Source: Arthrobacter globiformis (GTDB lineage: Bacteria; Actinomycetota; Actinomycetes; Actinomycetales; Micrococcaceae). Taken from it: a DNA stretch of 64,000 nucleotides. Location: positions 1 through 64,000 of the forward strand of contig NZ_JAUSZX010000003.1 of assembly GCF_030818015.1 (NCBI RefSeq), written 5' to 3'. Shown one piece after another: positions 54,136-63,397 of this stretch. A program made the translations under genes and the position numbers. Under the pieces are notes generated by a model. The model was given only the letters and a program-made list of their open reading frames with translations. It was not told the origin of the DNA and searched no databases. Positions within the stretch are counted from its first letter, which is position 1. Each line of letters starts with the position of its first letter.

Positions 54136-55164
54136 GTGGCGTATCAGCGGATCAGGACCCTAGGGCGAGGCCACTTCGGTGTAGTCGAACTCGAGAGGGA
54201 TCTGAGTCTGGATCGGCTTTGTGCGGTGAAGTACATACGTCCTGATGCTCTGTCTGGAGGTGTTGACGATCATAAAGAAGCAAAAGCCATGCTGCTGGCT
54301 AAAAACGAACACGTGGTGGACATCTTTGCAGCCGACGTCGTTAATGGGCAGTCAGTAATCAGAATGGAGTATCTGCCTGATGGCAGCGTGGAGTCCAGGT
54401 TCTCCGGAGCTGCGGTTCCGGTCCAAACTGCCATCCAAATAGTCGAGGACGCCTGCCGCGGCGTACAGCATCTCCATACACAGGGGTTGCTTCACAGAGA
54501 CATCAAACCTGCCAATCTTCTCTTCGACGCATTCGGGCGCGTAAAGGTCAGCGATTTCGGCCTTTCAGGAATGGCCAATGACCCGGAAACCCTTCCCAAC
54601 ATGGGCTATCTCAAGCTACTCCCACCTGAGGCCTGGACGAGTGGCTCGTTCATCGACACTGTCGCAGGCGACATCTATGCATTAGGTGGAACGGCCTACC
54701 GGCTGCTAAATGGCGACGATATGATGCACAGTTCGATCCCTGCAGACGGGAACATAGGTCAGGCCACTCAGATGGGCGCATTCCCGAATCGGAAGCTCTG
54801 GCAACCATACGTTCATCTGCGCCTACGGAAGGCGATCATCTCGGCCATGCACGTTGACCCAAGAAAACGACCGGGAACGGCGACGATCCTGAGGAACACA
54901 TTGGAGAAGGCCCGGCCAGTCGTATCCTGGGCTGAGCACGATGGCGGTACTCCCCACCGTTGGACAGGAAGGGGTCCCATTCAAACCCACTGGGACGCAG
55001 CCATTGAAGGCGATAAAAAGGAGTTCAGCTTCACCGTTAAACGCGGAAAAAACGAGCTAGCATTGCGCGAAGTCCGCGCCGACCGCATGAAGACTTCAAA
55101 TATTCAGGATGCCCTGAAACATGCCGCCCGGGTCCTCCAACGGATCGCACAGGACGGCGCATAA
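54136..55164 (+). CDS. Serine/threonine protein kinase
   Basis: A 342-residue soluble Hanks-type kinase starting at a GTG. It has the glycine-rich loop LGRGHFGVVE, the ATP-binding Lys in CAVKYIR, catalytic loop HRDIKPANLL, DFG in VSDFGLSG and PPE in the activation segment, so it should be active. No membrane segment or PASTA domain is present, which separates it from housekeeping Pkn kinases. The last 80 residues (from about 262) form an extra domain with no family I recognise. It follows the RuvC-like gene by four bases in an apparent two-gene unit next to the restriction operon. Confidence 0.88.
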   Translation: MAYQRIRTLGRGHFGVVELERDLSLDRLCAVKYIRPDALSGGVDDHKEAKAMLLAKNEHVVDIFAADVVNGQSVIRMEYLPDGSVESRFSGAAVPVQTAIQIVEDACRGVQHLHTQGLLHRDIKPANLLFDAFGRVKVSDFGLSGMANDPETLPNMGYLKLLPPEAWTSGSFIDTVAGDIYALGGTAYRLLNGDDMMHSSIPADGNIGQATQMGAFPNRKLWQPYVHLRLRKAIISAMHVDPRKRPGTATILRNTLEKARPVVSWAEHDGGTPHRWTGRGPIQTHWDAAIEGDKKEFSFTVKRGKNELALREVRADRMKTSNIQDALKHAARVLQRIAQDGA

Positions 55165-55321
55165 TTCATCGCAGAAGCCACTTCGCAAGAACGACCGAGT
55201 ATTTTGTAGAGGCCAAGGATTTGGAGTCACTTCGCGGGCTGCCCTTGCTCGCCTCTGCTGATCTCCTTGTTTGGCTGTTGCGACCAATCTTCGTACGGAT
55301 CATTGAAGGTATCGATAGACC

Positions 55322-55450
55322 ATGGCCGTTTGCCACAGGGGCACCTACGTCTCGGAACGCTTGAGATACGAGACGTCTTATCCGGCTAACAAGCACCGCG
55401 GCGGCAAGATCCTGGTTCCCTTCACGGCAACTGAATATGTCCGCCGTTAG
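55322..55450 (+). CDS. Small open frame of uncertain status
   Basis: A 42-codon frame (MAVCHRGTYVSERLRYETSY...) with no ribosome-binding site. It overlaps the end of the serine recombinase gene. It may be a fragment of a larger gene or a chance frame. The region 55165-55321 holds nothing else. Confidence 0.2.
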   Translation: MAVCHRGTYVSERLRYETSYPANKHRGGKILVPFTATEYVRR

Positions 55451-56076
55451 TTGCGAGGCACTTTGGTTGAAGGCGGAGCGGGTGTGTCCGATGTCGGCTC
55501 ATAGGCAACAGAGTAACTGTTGGGTCCCGTCAGTGCTCGGGTCAATGAAGACACGCTCACACTGAGCCGCTCAGCCGTTTCCTTCAGAGTCTTTCCTTCC
55601 TTGCGCAGCTGCCGCGCGGTTTCCAGTTTTCCTGGTGTCATCGAGCGCGGGCGGCCGCCAAGCCTGCCTCGTGCTTTAGCTGCGGCTAGTCCTGCCTTCG
55701 TTCTTTCCGAGAGCCGCGACCGTTCGTATTCTGCAAGGGAAGCAAACATGTCGAAGATGAGCTTGCCGTGGGCGCTGGTCGTATCCAGCCAAGGTTCAGC
55801 GAGGGACCGGAAGCCTATCCCCCGTTGCCCCAACACTGTGACGATGTCGGCAAGGTCAGCTGTGCTCCGCCCCAGTCTGGTCAGGTCCGCGACCAACAGC
55901 ACGTTTCCCGGCTGCAGGTAGTCCAAGCAGTCCTTCCACCGCGCCCTTGCCTGGGTGGCACCGGACGCGTACTCCTGAAAGACCCGGACTGCCCCGGCCG
56001 CCACTAACGCGTCAACCTGGGAATCGAGGGATTGCCCCCGAGTGCTGACCCTGGCATAGGCCGATTATGTTCCCTG
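55447..56076 (-). pseudogene. Serine recombinase (resolvase/invertase), disrupted by IS21 and a one-base insertion
   Basis: The uninterrupted frame 55447-56004 gives 185 residues covering most of a resolvase (DLTRLGRSTADLADIV, SLAEYERSRLSERTKAGL) plus a C-terminal helix-turn-helix. The missing N-terminus is present upstream in the correct order: YARVSTRGQSLDSQVDALV, containing the catalytic Ser, follows a one-base insertion in GGCC (56059-56062). Ahead of it, the IS21-family element sits within codons 2-3; the original ATG-TCA-GGG start is found on the other side of the element at 58218-58226. The gene is dead as it stands. Confidence 0.88.
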
Positions 56077-56139
56077 TGTCAGCGATGGTCGAAAAGTGAG
56101 CCATTTCGCGGGCTGAAAAGTGAGCCACTTTGACGGTGG

Positions 56140-56927
56140 TTATTCTGCCGTATTTTCCGGTCTTGTCGAGGGCAGCGAGTCGACCTGGGTGTGTTTGAGG
56201 CGGTAGCTGGAGCCTTTGAGAGTGATGACTTCGGCATGGTGGACGATGCGGTCGATCATGCCGAGGCGACCACCTGATCGCCAAAAACGTCTCCCCAGCG
56301 GGCGAAGGGCAGGTTCGAGGTCAGGATCAGCGAGGCGTGCTCGTAGCGGGACGAGACCAGCTGGAAGAACAGGTTCGCCGCGTCCTGCTCGAAGGGGATG
56401 TAGCCGACTTCGTCCACGATGATCAGTCCGTAGCGGCGAAGCCTGACCAGTTCCTGCGGCAGCCGGCCGTTCTGATGCGCGCTTTGGAGCCGGGCGACCC
56501 AGTCGATGGCGGTAGCGAACAGGACCCGGTGGCCCAGCTGGGTTGCTCGCAGCCCCAACCCGGTTGCAAGGTGAGTTTTGCCTGTTCCCGGCGGTCCGAG
56601 CAGGACGATGTTGGACGCTTCGGTGAGGAACGCGCCGGTGGCCAGATGCGCGATGGTGTCGCGTTTGAGACCGGGCTGGTGATCGAAGTTGAAGTCCTCG
56701 AGTGATTTCCGGGCCGCGAAACCGGCGGCCCGGGCCCTGATCTCGGCGCCGGAGGCTTCCCTGGCTGCGACTTCCCGGGACAGGACAGCGGCGAGGTATT
56801 CCTCGTGGGTCCAGCCAGCCTCGCGGGCCTGGTCCGCGAGCCGGGTGACTGCTTCACGGATCCGTGGCGCTTTCATCGCCCGGGAGTAATACTCGATCTG
56901 GCCAATGGTTTCCTTAGCGGCGGGCAT
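56140..56927 (-). pseudogene. istB: IS21 helper ATPase IstB, frameshifted near the end
   Basis: The frame 56256-56927 encodes 223 residues of IstB with Walker A GPPGTGKTH and Walker B IIVDEVGYIP. It stops at FGDQVVASA, before the family C-terminus. The missing end (MIDRIVHHAEVITLKGSSYR) is found one frame over, beginning at 56259 and ending at a TAA at 56140-56142. A one-base deletion near 56257-56262 explains this. The start overlaps the istA stop (TGATG on the minus strand). If the shift is real the element would be non-autonomous. Confidence 0.85.
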
Positions 56928-58144
56928 CAGGCGACCTGCCCGTCATCGAGGACAACACCGAACGCCCGGTCGTAATCCGCCAGGTCCCGCAGTCCGGTGG
57001 TTTCGCCCACCGGTGAGGGGGTTTGGAAGGCCTTCCGCAGTGCCCTTGCCGCCTCAACATGGTCCGGGTCCGTGATGGTCAGACCGGCGCCCCAAGAACG
57101 GGTGTGTGTCCCGACGGATCGGCCGTCCAGACTGATCGTGACGGATCCGAGGTCGGCAGTGACGTCGACGAACCGGCCGATGGCCTGCGGGTGGACGGAG
57201 TAGTCGTTGGATCCCATCCGGACGTAGTAGTCCCTCGGGAGCCGGACCCGCGAGGTGAAGCCGGTGACCGGCGGAATCGGCGGCAGCGCCAGCATGGCCG
57301 CCCTGTCCTCAGCGAGCAGATCCAGCGGACGTGCGCCGGTCCGCCTGACCAGCCGGGCATTCGCCTTCGGCAGCCACTGGCCGAGCTGGTTGTTGAAGTC
57401 CTCCGGTGAGGCGAAGACCCGGCCCGGCAGGAAGGAAGTCTCCAGGAACTGGTTGGCCCGCTCCACCACGCCCTTGCTCTCCGGGTCATAGGGTTTGACC
57501 TGCACGATCCTGGCGGCCAAGACCCCGGCGAACGCAGCCACTCCGGCGGCGTAGCTGTTCCGCCGGCCGATCCCGGTTTCGTTGTCCCAGATCAGCCGCC
57601 TCGGAACCGCCCCTAGGGACCCGATCAGCTCCCACATCCCGGCCAGCAGATCCCCGGTCATCCGGGAAGGGATCATCCGGGCCATTATGAACCGTGAATG
57701 CGAGGACACCATCACCAGCACCGGCAACACCCTGGCTTTGCCGGCACCGACAGGTATCCGAACTTCCGGGAACCTAAGATCGCACTGCGCCTGGTCACCG
57801 GGTGCGTAGCTGATCCGGTCCGCGGGATCAGCTGGTGCATACTCCGGCCGGATCCTGGCCACGTTCTCCCGAAACCATGCCGGCGACCCGGACCAGCCCA
57901 CCCGCTCCGCGAGCACCGTCGCGGGCATCCGCGGGTTCTCCAGCAGCAACGCACGAATGGCCGGTTCTACGGCTTTGATCCCGGAGGCCTGCGGGGCACG
58001 GACGTATGTCGGCGGCCCGTCGGCGCTGACTGCCTTCGCGACCGTGTTCCTGGAGATCCCCAACCGCGCCGCTATTGACCTCATCGACTCACCCTCGGCA
58101 AGATGCAACCGCCGAATAAGCGCCCAATCCTCCACTGTGATCAC
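56927..58144 (-). CDS. istA: IS21 transposase IstA
   Basis: A 405-residue IS21-family transposase. It has an N-terminal helix-turn-helix (SMRSIAARLGISRNTVAKAV), a DDE core (QCDLRFPEVRI, WDNETGIGRR, ESKGVVERANQF, giving D, D and E) and a C-terminal beta domain. The length is slightly under the family norm but all catalytic residues are present. It cuts the element at its TGTC ends together with IstB. Confidence 0.95.
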   Translation of the reverse strand: MITVEDWALIRRLHLAEGESMRSIAARLGISRNTVAKAVSADGPPTYVRAPQASGIKAVEPAIRALLLENPRMPATVLAERVGWSGSPAWFRENVARIRPEYAPADPADRISYAPGDQAQCDLRFPEVRIPVGAGKARVLPVLVMVSSHSRFIMARMIPSRMTGDLLAGMWELIGSLGAVPRRLIWDNETGIGRRNSYAAGVAAFAGVLAARIVQVKPYDPESKGVVERANQFLETSFLPGRVFASPEDFNNQLGQWLPKANARLVRRTGARPLDLLAEDRAAMLALPPIPPVTGFTSRVRLPRDYYVRMGSNDYSVHPQAIGRFVDVTADLGSVTISLDGRSVGTHTRSWGAGLTITDPDHVEAARALRKAFQTPSPVGETTGLRDLADYDRAFGVVLDDGQVA

Positions 58145-58420
58145 CCACCCAATCGTTTGGAACGGGTGGCTCAGTTTTCAACCGTCACAATGGCTCACTT
58201 TTCGACCGTCACCGACACCCTGACATGTTTTTGATGGGTGAGGTCTCGGTGATCGGTTGACCTTGGACCTGGCGGCGATTGCACTTGACGGCAATACATC
58301 CAAGGGGGGTGTCCGCCAGACGCCCGCATGATCGAAACGACGAGCGATAGCCTTGTGATTCAGATTGATTGGCGAAGTGCTGCGGATCGCACAGTCGCAA
58401 GGCTATGGAGGGGGCGTGCC

Positions 58421-61400
58421 ATGGATTGGGCAGTCGTTTTTAAGGCACTGGGTTCGCTTGCCGGGCGTGCTGCGGGAGCCGCCATGCCAGGGCTTATTAG
58501 ATCGTGGCGTGTTGCCTTTGAAACTAGAAGAAAAGCAAAGAAATCCGGTATCCGGATCCGCTACTTTGCCCTTCGCAGCTTTATCGATGAATGGCGAATC
58601 TTTGAGCTCTTCCACTCACCTACAACGGAGCGTATGAATGAGGTAGCACCTGCGCTTGGAGACTGCATCAAGGCAAATGACCAAAGTCATTCCGACGTTG
58701 TTCCCGAACTGCTCGCCATCATTGCCGATGCCTATGTTCACAGTCTTCCCCCTTCCGAAGCATCACGTTTCGAGGGCGAAGCCACGCGTAAACATGTGAC
58801 AAGTGAAGTGTCGAGGCTCCATGAGAGCAGCCTCAAAGCCTTGGACATCGAAGCTAACTATGATCTGCTGAACGCATATCGCGCAGAAGAAGCGCGACAG
58901 GTTCTAAAACAGTGGCCGACACTTTCACGTGCGTTGGCGGAACTTGTTGCGGCTGGCGACCGCAAACAGCTTTTCCAAGATTGGGCGGTCAACAGGCCGT
59001 CTTGGCTGATCGATACCCCCGCTTCCGTTCTTTGTTGGCTGTCCTCTGCGGCTAAGGATTATGGCGCGGCAGAGGCGGCACGCAAGTTTCTCCATGAGGC
59101 AATCGCGGCGGGCGCCTCGCCACGTTCATATTGGGTGGCCAAGGCGGCCCTCGCCGCGCCGCTCTCCCTCGAGGAAGCCAAGGAACAGTTAGGGCAAGCG
59201 AGAGATCATCCTCTCGGTGCCGCCCTGTGGGCCGAACTGAACGGATCGCATCATGCAGCCATCGAGCAGATTCGGGCTTGGGACCCTGCGTCGCAAGAAG
59301 ATCACGCGACAAAGAAACTTATCCTCGCCCAGGCGCTTGCTGCAATTGATGATGAGAATCGGGCTATAGACGAGGCCGTCGAAGGGTACTCTGCACACGG
59401 GAGCTCAGGGTGCGCGCTTTACGCTGCAAAATTGCTTGTCCGAAGAGGGGCATTGCGACGACACCCGAACTTCATGAGAGACCTCGCTACGGCTCTTGAG
59501 CTTGCGACGGCCGTGCGCGCATCAAGGCGCTCTTGGGGAGGTGATAGCTCAGAGGCTGTTCTAACGATGATTAGCGCCTACAGGTTACTTGGGTCTCCAG
59601 AACAGGCTTGGCGAACTGGAACGATAGCGCCGGAGGGCTCTGCAACCCTAAGTGAATCGTCAGACGTCCAAGTGATAACGGAGACGGCGCGGACAGCAGC
59701 GGAGCTAGGTATGACTCAGCGGGCCCGCGACCTGGCTTCCCGTCTTCCGGCGGGCCCAAGCAAGGATTATATAGAAGCGATTCTCGCGGAGGACGAATCC
59801 GGCTTCGAATCGGCTAGCCCCCTCTGGACAAGAGTTCTGGCGTCTACGTCTGATCCGGAAGACGCCCTGAACGTCGGTTTGCGACTTGCTCATCACGGGC
59901 ACGCCCCTGAATGGCCGGCTTGGATAACGGCGGACTACGGCTCCGATGTTGCCGACATCGACTTGATCTCTGCACTCGTCCGTGAGGTTCCCGGTGCGTT
60001 ACCAAAAGCAAGGGCACGAGCGGCGACGTCGCGGCAAGTCTTTCACGGACTCATGTTCTACTACATTTCTCAGAAGGAATACGCTGCGGCTGCAGACGTG
60101 GCAGAGACCGCCGGAGGACGGTGGAACGATCCGGAAGCGTGGTTGAGGGCTGCAGAGATCTGGGTAAAGGCCAAACAGCGAGACAGGGCAATCGAGGCTG
60201 CTGAGCAAGCTATTCGTGTCGGAGGAACGACCTGGTTACGCGCGAAAGATGCCCGGATGATTCTTATTGAAAGCCGCAGCGCAGAAAGCCAGTGGGACAA
60301 GGCTCTTATCGAGGCAACAAGGCTCCTGGAAACCGATCCTGAGGCAGATCCAGCCAAATGGGCATTCATAACATGCCAGTTCATGACGTCCGATTATGGG
60401 GGAGCTTGGGAGAGCTTCGTGCGACTCGGAGCACCCAAACCTCGAACTCCTGGCGATGCAAAAATCTGGCTGCAGCTGCACTCCCGCTATGCTCCCGACT
60501 TGGGATATATCAGCCAGGCGGAAGTACTTGCCCAGCAGTGGCCCGAAAACGAACAGTTGCGTGCCGGGATCGTCCTCTCCATGATGCATTCCAATGCAAA
60601 ACCTCAGACTGACGAGCAGGTCCGGCAATACCAGGAACTCCTTACGAACTTCATTGCTGACTTTCCCGATAGCTCACTAATACGAGCCATCAGTGTCAAT
60701 GAAAACGACCCCTTTGAGTCAATCAAGGCGATGCTGCCCGATCCGGCGGGCCGGCACGAGGCAATGCAGCCCATCCTCAAAGGAGAACTACCAGTAGGGC
60801 TCGCAACGCATTTGTCTGGTAAGAGCTACGCAGAAGTTTGTCTCATCCGGGGTGCGGGCAAAGTCTTCGCAGGTGACCCCTTACACGTCGATAACGAGAT
60901 TGAAGTTATTACGAGCAACCTGAGTAAACGGGTGGTCATCGACACGACTGTACTTAATACGTTCGCCCTTCTCGGAGCAGACATAGCCAGGGAGTGGCTT
61001 GGCTTGTTCTCCTCCGGAGTCACACCAACAGAAGCAATCCACGATGCGCAGAGCGCGGTCCTGAGTCTTTCCCCCAAGAGCACCGCCTCAATCGGTATTG
61101 ACGCAGTCTCTGGCGGTCCAAGAATTTTCGAGATCTCGGAGGAAGAGGCAGAAACCCGGCTGAACCGGGCCACCATCCTGTTGGCGCTTGCCAGGGAACT
61201 CATATCCATCCCACACCCGAAAATTACAGAACTACCTCGTATCAAGTCGACAGACAAAGAGTTTCAGTGGCTGCTGTCACTGGACCTTGCCAAGAAGCTT
61301 GATTTGCCGTTTTGGTGCGACGACCGAGCGCTACGTCAGGTCGCTGCAGCTGCCGAGGTTCAGTCGTTCGGAACTCCTGCTTTGCTGGAATATTTCCGGA

Positions 61401-61972
61401 GGGATGGCGTTGTGAGCATAAGCGGCGTGGACGCATACGAAGCGACACTCATCCACCACTATTACACCGGCATCCGCTTTGACTCTTCGGTGATGAAGCT
61501 AGCGGCCGAGATGGACTCGTGGAAACCGTTAGGAACAGCAGCAGCGATTTCGGAGTCGGGATCCACTGCTACTCCGGAACAACAAATCCACTTCGTGCTG
61601 CTGGCGTTGCAGCACTGTGCCGAAGATCCGGAAGCCGTGCAGATGTGGGTGGCATCCGTCGCATCATGGTTGGAGTCGGTTTCGCCAGATACTCCAACTG
61701 CGGAAGCCAACCTCCGCTTCTGGTTTTCAACTCTGCTGAAACAAAAATGGATCGACTCAAGTTCGTTGCCCCACGTCCTGGCAGGGCTGCGATCAGACTG
61801 GTCTAGGAAAACCGATCTTGTGTCCCTCGTCCCCGAAGTCCTTGGCGAGTTGTACGCAGACGTTGCTGCACAAACGAACCATGCCATAGCCGCGGAGTAT
61901 GTCCGTGAGTTGATACGTCTTGCCCCAGCTGAAGACCAATCCGGAGTCCTCCAGCGGATTATCGCTCTCTAA
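58421..61972 (+). CDS. Large helical-repeat protein with C-terminal PIN nuclease domain
   Basis: A protein of 1183 residues (start ATG 58421, GGAGGGGG six bases upstream; the frame is open from 58328). The first 70 residues are basic and partly hydrophobic. Residues of about 150-800 are a long succession of helical pairs with TPR-like spacing (for example RDRAIEAAEQAIRVGG and SQWDKALIEATRLLETDP). Near 835-1000 is a PIN-like domain, with VVIDTTVLNT giving the first acid and WCDDRALRQVAAAAEVQSFG the third. A helical tail of about 180 residues ends the protein. PIN domains are usually RNases. The role is unknown; placement among restriction and kinase genes suggests defence. Confidence 0.82.
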   Translation: MDWAVVFKALGSLAGRAAGAAMPGLIRSWRVAFETRRKAKKSGIRIRYFALRSFIDEWRIFELFHSPTTERMNEVAPALGDCIKANDQSHSDVVPELLAIIADAYVHSLPPSEASRFEGEATRKHVTSEVSRLHESSLKALDIEANYDLLNAYRAEEARQVLKQWPTLSRALAELVAAGDRKQLFQDWAVNRPSWLIDTPASVLCWLSSAAKDYGAAEAARKFLHEAIAAGASPRSYWVAKAALAAPLSLEEAKEQLGQARDHPLGAALWAELNGSHHAAIEQIRAWDPASQEDHATKKLILAQALAAIDDENRAIDEAVEGYSAHGSSGCALYAAKLLVRRGALRRHPNFMRDLATALELATAVRASRRSWGGDSSEAVLTMISAYRLLGSPEQAWRTGTIAPEGSATLSESSDVQVITETARTAAELGMTQRARDLASRLPAGPSKDYIEAILAEDESGFESASPLWTRVLASTSDPEDALNVGLRLAHHGHAPEWPAWITADYGSDVADIDLISALVREVPGALPKARARAATSRQVFHGLMFYYISQKEYAAAADVAETAGGRWNDPEAWLRAAEIWVKAKQRDRAIEAAEQAIRVGGTTWLRAKDARMILIESRSAESQWDKALIEATRLLETDPEADPAKWAFITCQFMTSDYGGAWESFVRLGAPKPRTPGDAKIWLQLHSRYAPDLGYISQAEVLAQQWPENEQLRAGIVLSMMHSNAKPQTDEQVRQYQELLTNFIADFPDSSLIRAISVNENDPFESIKAMLPDPAGRHEAMQPILKGELPVGLATHLSGKSYAEVCLIRGAGKVFAGDPLHVDNEIEVITSNLSKRVVIDTTVLNTFALLGADIAREWLGLFSSGVTPTEAIHDAQSAVLSLSPKSTASIGIDAVSGGPRIFEISEEEAETRLNRATILLALARELISIPHPKITELPRIKSTDKEFQWLLSLDLAKKLDLPFWCDDRALRQVAAAAEVQSFGTPALLEYFRRDGVVSISGVDAYEATLIHHYYTGIRFDSSVMKLAAEMDSWKPLGTAAAISESGSTATPEQQIHFVLLALQHCAEDPEAVQMWVASVASWLESVSPDTPTAEANLRFWFSTLLKQKWIDSSSLPHVLAGLRSDWSRKTDLVSLVPEVLGELYADVAAQTNHAIAAEYVRELIRLAPAEDQSGVLQRIIAL

Positions 61973-62419
61973 GCGGCATTCAAACGGGGACCTATTCCAA
62001 GACCGTCCTCTGAGGGCACCCGTGATCCGGCACGCCTTGAAGGCTCCACGAAGGCGGTAGAGCTGCTGTCGGCCAGAGTAGACGCCAGGCCTCCTCCTGC
62101 GTCATATCGTCTAGACGTCGTCGACGAGCACTGATGTGGCATCTGGTCCGAAGGCCGCGAGGGTTGTTCCGCATTGGGAAGTGCCCGTCCGACCTGCATG
62201 TCGCCGTGTCAGTCCAAACAACGCCCCGTGAGACCGGTCCCGTGACTCGTCCGATGAAGGGACACTGTACGGCCCACTCACCGAGCTACCGGTGATGTTC
62301 CATTTCCTTAGAACTGGGACGCCCTTGTCGGGAACCCCTGCCGCGTTGTCCGGATCATCCTTTTTGAGACTGCCGGATAGCGACGGAGTGGGTGGTTTCG
62401 CTGTCCAGGATCTGTCGGC
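61973..62419. other. Intergenic region without a recognisable gene
   Basis: About 450 bases between two convergent genes with only short, low-support frames on either strand. No strong hairpin, repeat or RNA gene was seen. Confidence 0.45.
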
Positions 62420-63397
62420 CTATTGAGGAAGGCTGATCACCTGTCGCTTGGCGAGTCTCTTGTCGATCCGATTCAGGAATTTTTGAACTAACTTCAGAAG
62501 AGAGGGAAGCTCCTCTGGGGTGTATTCGGGAAGTCCGATACCGAGGCGCACAAGCTTGTCGCCGTCCAGCATGATCTCGATGATGAGGTTTGGCTGCCCG
62601 GCGTTGATCAAAGCAATGTGATCCCCTACCTCCAGCGAGAAGTCTTCAGGAACAATAAGGGAGCAGCCTGACACGTCTTTAAGATTGATGAGCAGCGGCT
62701 TGCCGTCATCGGTGTCTTCTAGAAGACACTCGTCGTATTCGAAGAATCCAAAGTTCTTCTTCGTGAGAATCGCAAGACCTGCCCATGACTTCTCCCCTCG
62801 TACTAATACACATTCGAGTGTGCGGAGTTCACGGAAATTCGTCACGGTGTCCGGAAAGTACCTCAAAGCGCCTGCGACCATCGCCCCGAAGTCCGGTTCC
62901 TCGATGTCGTACTCATCGACATCCGCTTCTTCTTCAACGAGGTCCGCTCGTGACGCCAGCAGAGAGACCAAGTGATTGACCAGTCCCCAATAGCCGTCAT
63001 CAAACAAAGCTGGCTTGAACACTGCGGAGCGCCCGGAAGAGTTCGCGACTTGAATAGTCGCTGGGCCGTCACTCCATGCCAAGCCCTGAATCACAGGCAA
63101 CTTACCCAACGCATCCGCCCGCAAGCCTCCAACCGTGACCTGACGAACGTCGCTCAAGGGCACAATAAGGTCCCCTGCCTGCGGACTCATCTTCAACCCC
63201 GTTACGGGGTTGACGCCTCGCAGGACCGCCACGAAGCTCCTACCAACTGCCAGCGCTGCACTGACTGGCAGTAACGAACCCACCTCGACCCGTCCCTCGA
63301 CGAACTGGATGCCCCCGTTCTCGTAATCAGCGGCGGTGAGCGATCCGTTCGGCATGCGAGACAGGACGCCAAGGATTGAAGAACCTATGTAGGACAT
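62420..63397 (-). CDS. Protein of unknown function
   Basis: A 325-residue acidic soluble protein. The first half is beta-rich, with a Glu/Asp cluster (VEEEADVDEYDIEEPDFG) at about 155-172. The second half reads as a small beta-domain (KSWAGLAILTKKNFGFFEYD, SLEVGDHIALIN), followed by a helix ending in basic residues. No family is recognised. It is convergent with the PIN-domain gene and slightly more AT-rich than the metabolic genes, in keeping with acquired DNA. Confidence 0.7.
   Translation of the reverse strand: MSYIGSSILGVLSRMPNGSLTAADYENGGIQFVEGRVEVGSLLPVSAALAVGRSFVAVLRGVNPVTGLKMSPQAGDLIVPLSDVRQVTVGGLRADALGKLPVIQGLAWSDGPATIQVANSSGRSAVFKPALFDDGYWGLVNHLVSLLASRADLVEEEADVDEYDIEEPDFGAMVAGALRYFPDTVTNFRELRTLECVLVRGEKSWAGLAILTKKNFGFFEYDECLLEDTDDGKPLLINLKDVSGCSLIVPEDFSLEVGDHIALINAGQPNLIIEIMLDGDKLVRLGIGLPEYTPEELPSLLKLVQKFLNRIDKRLAKRQVISLPQ

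Larger units (their letters stand above)
56077..58217 (-). mobile_element. IS21-family insertion sequence with 5-bp target duplication
   Basis: The element is 2141 bp. Its ends begin TGTCAGCGATGGTCGAAAAG (left) and, inverted, TGTCGGTGACGGTCGAAAAG (right); the match extends through GTGAGCCATT with three mismatches. Internal repeats GAAAA(G/C)TGAGCCA follow each end, typical multiple transposase sites of IS21. The direct repeat CCCTG flanks both sides (56072-56076 and 58218-58222), so the ends are exact. It carries istA and a frameshifted istB and interrupts a serine recombinase gene. Confidence 0.95.
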
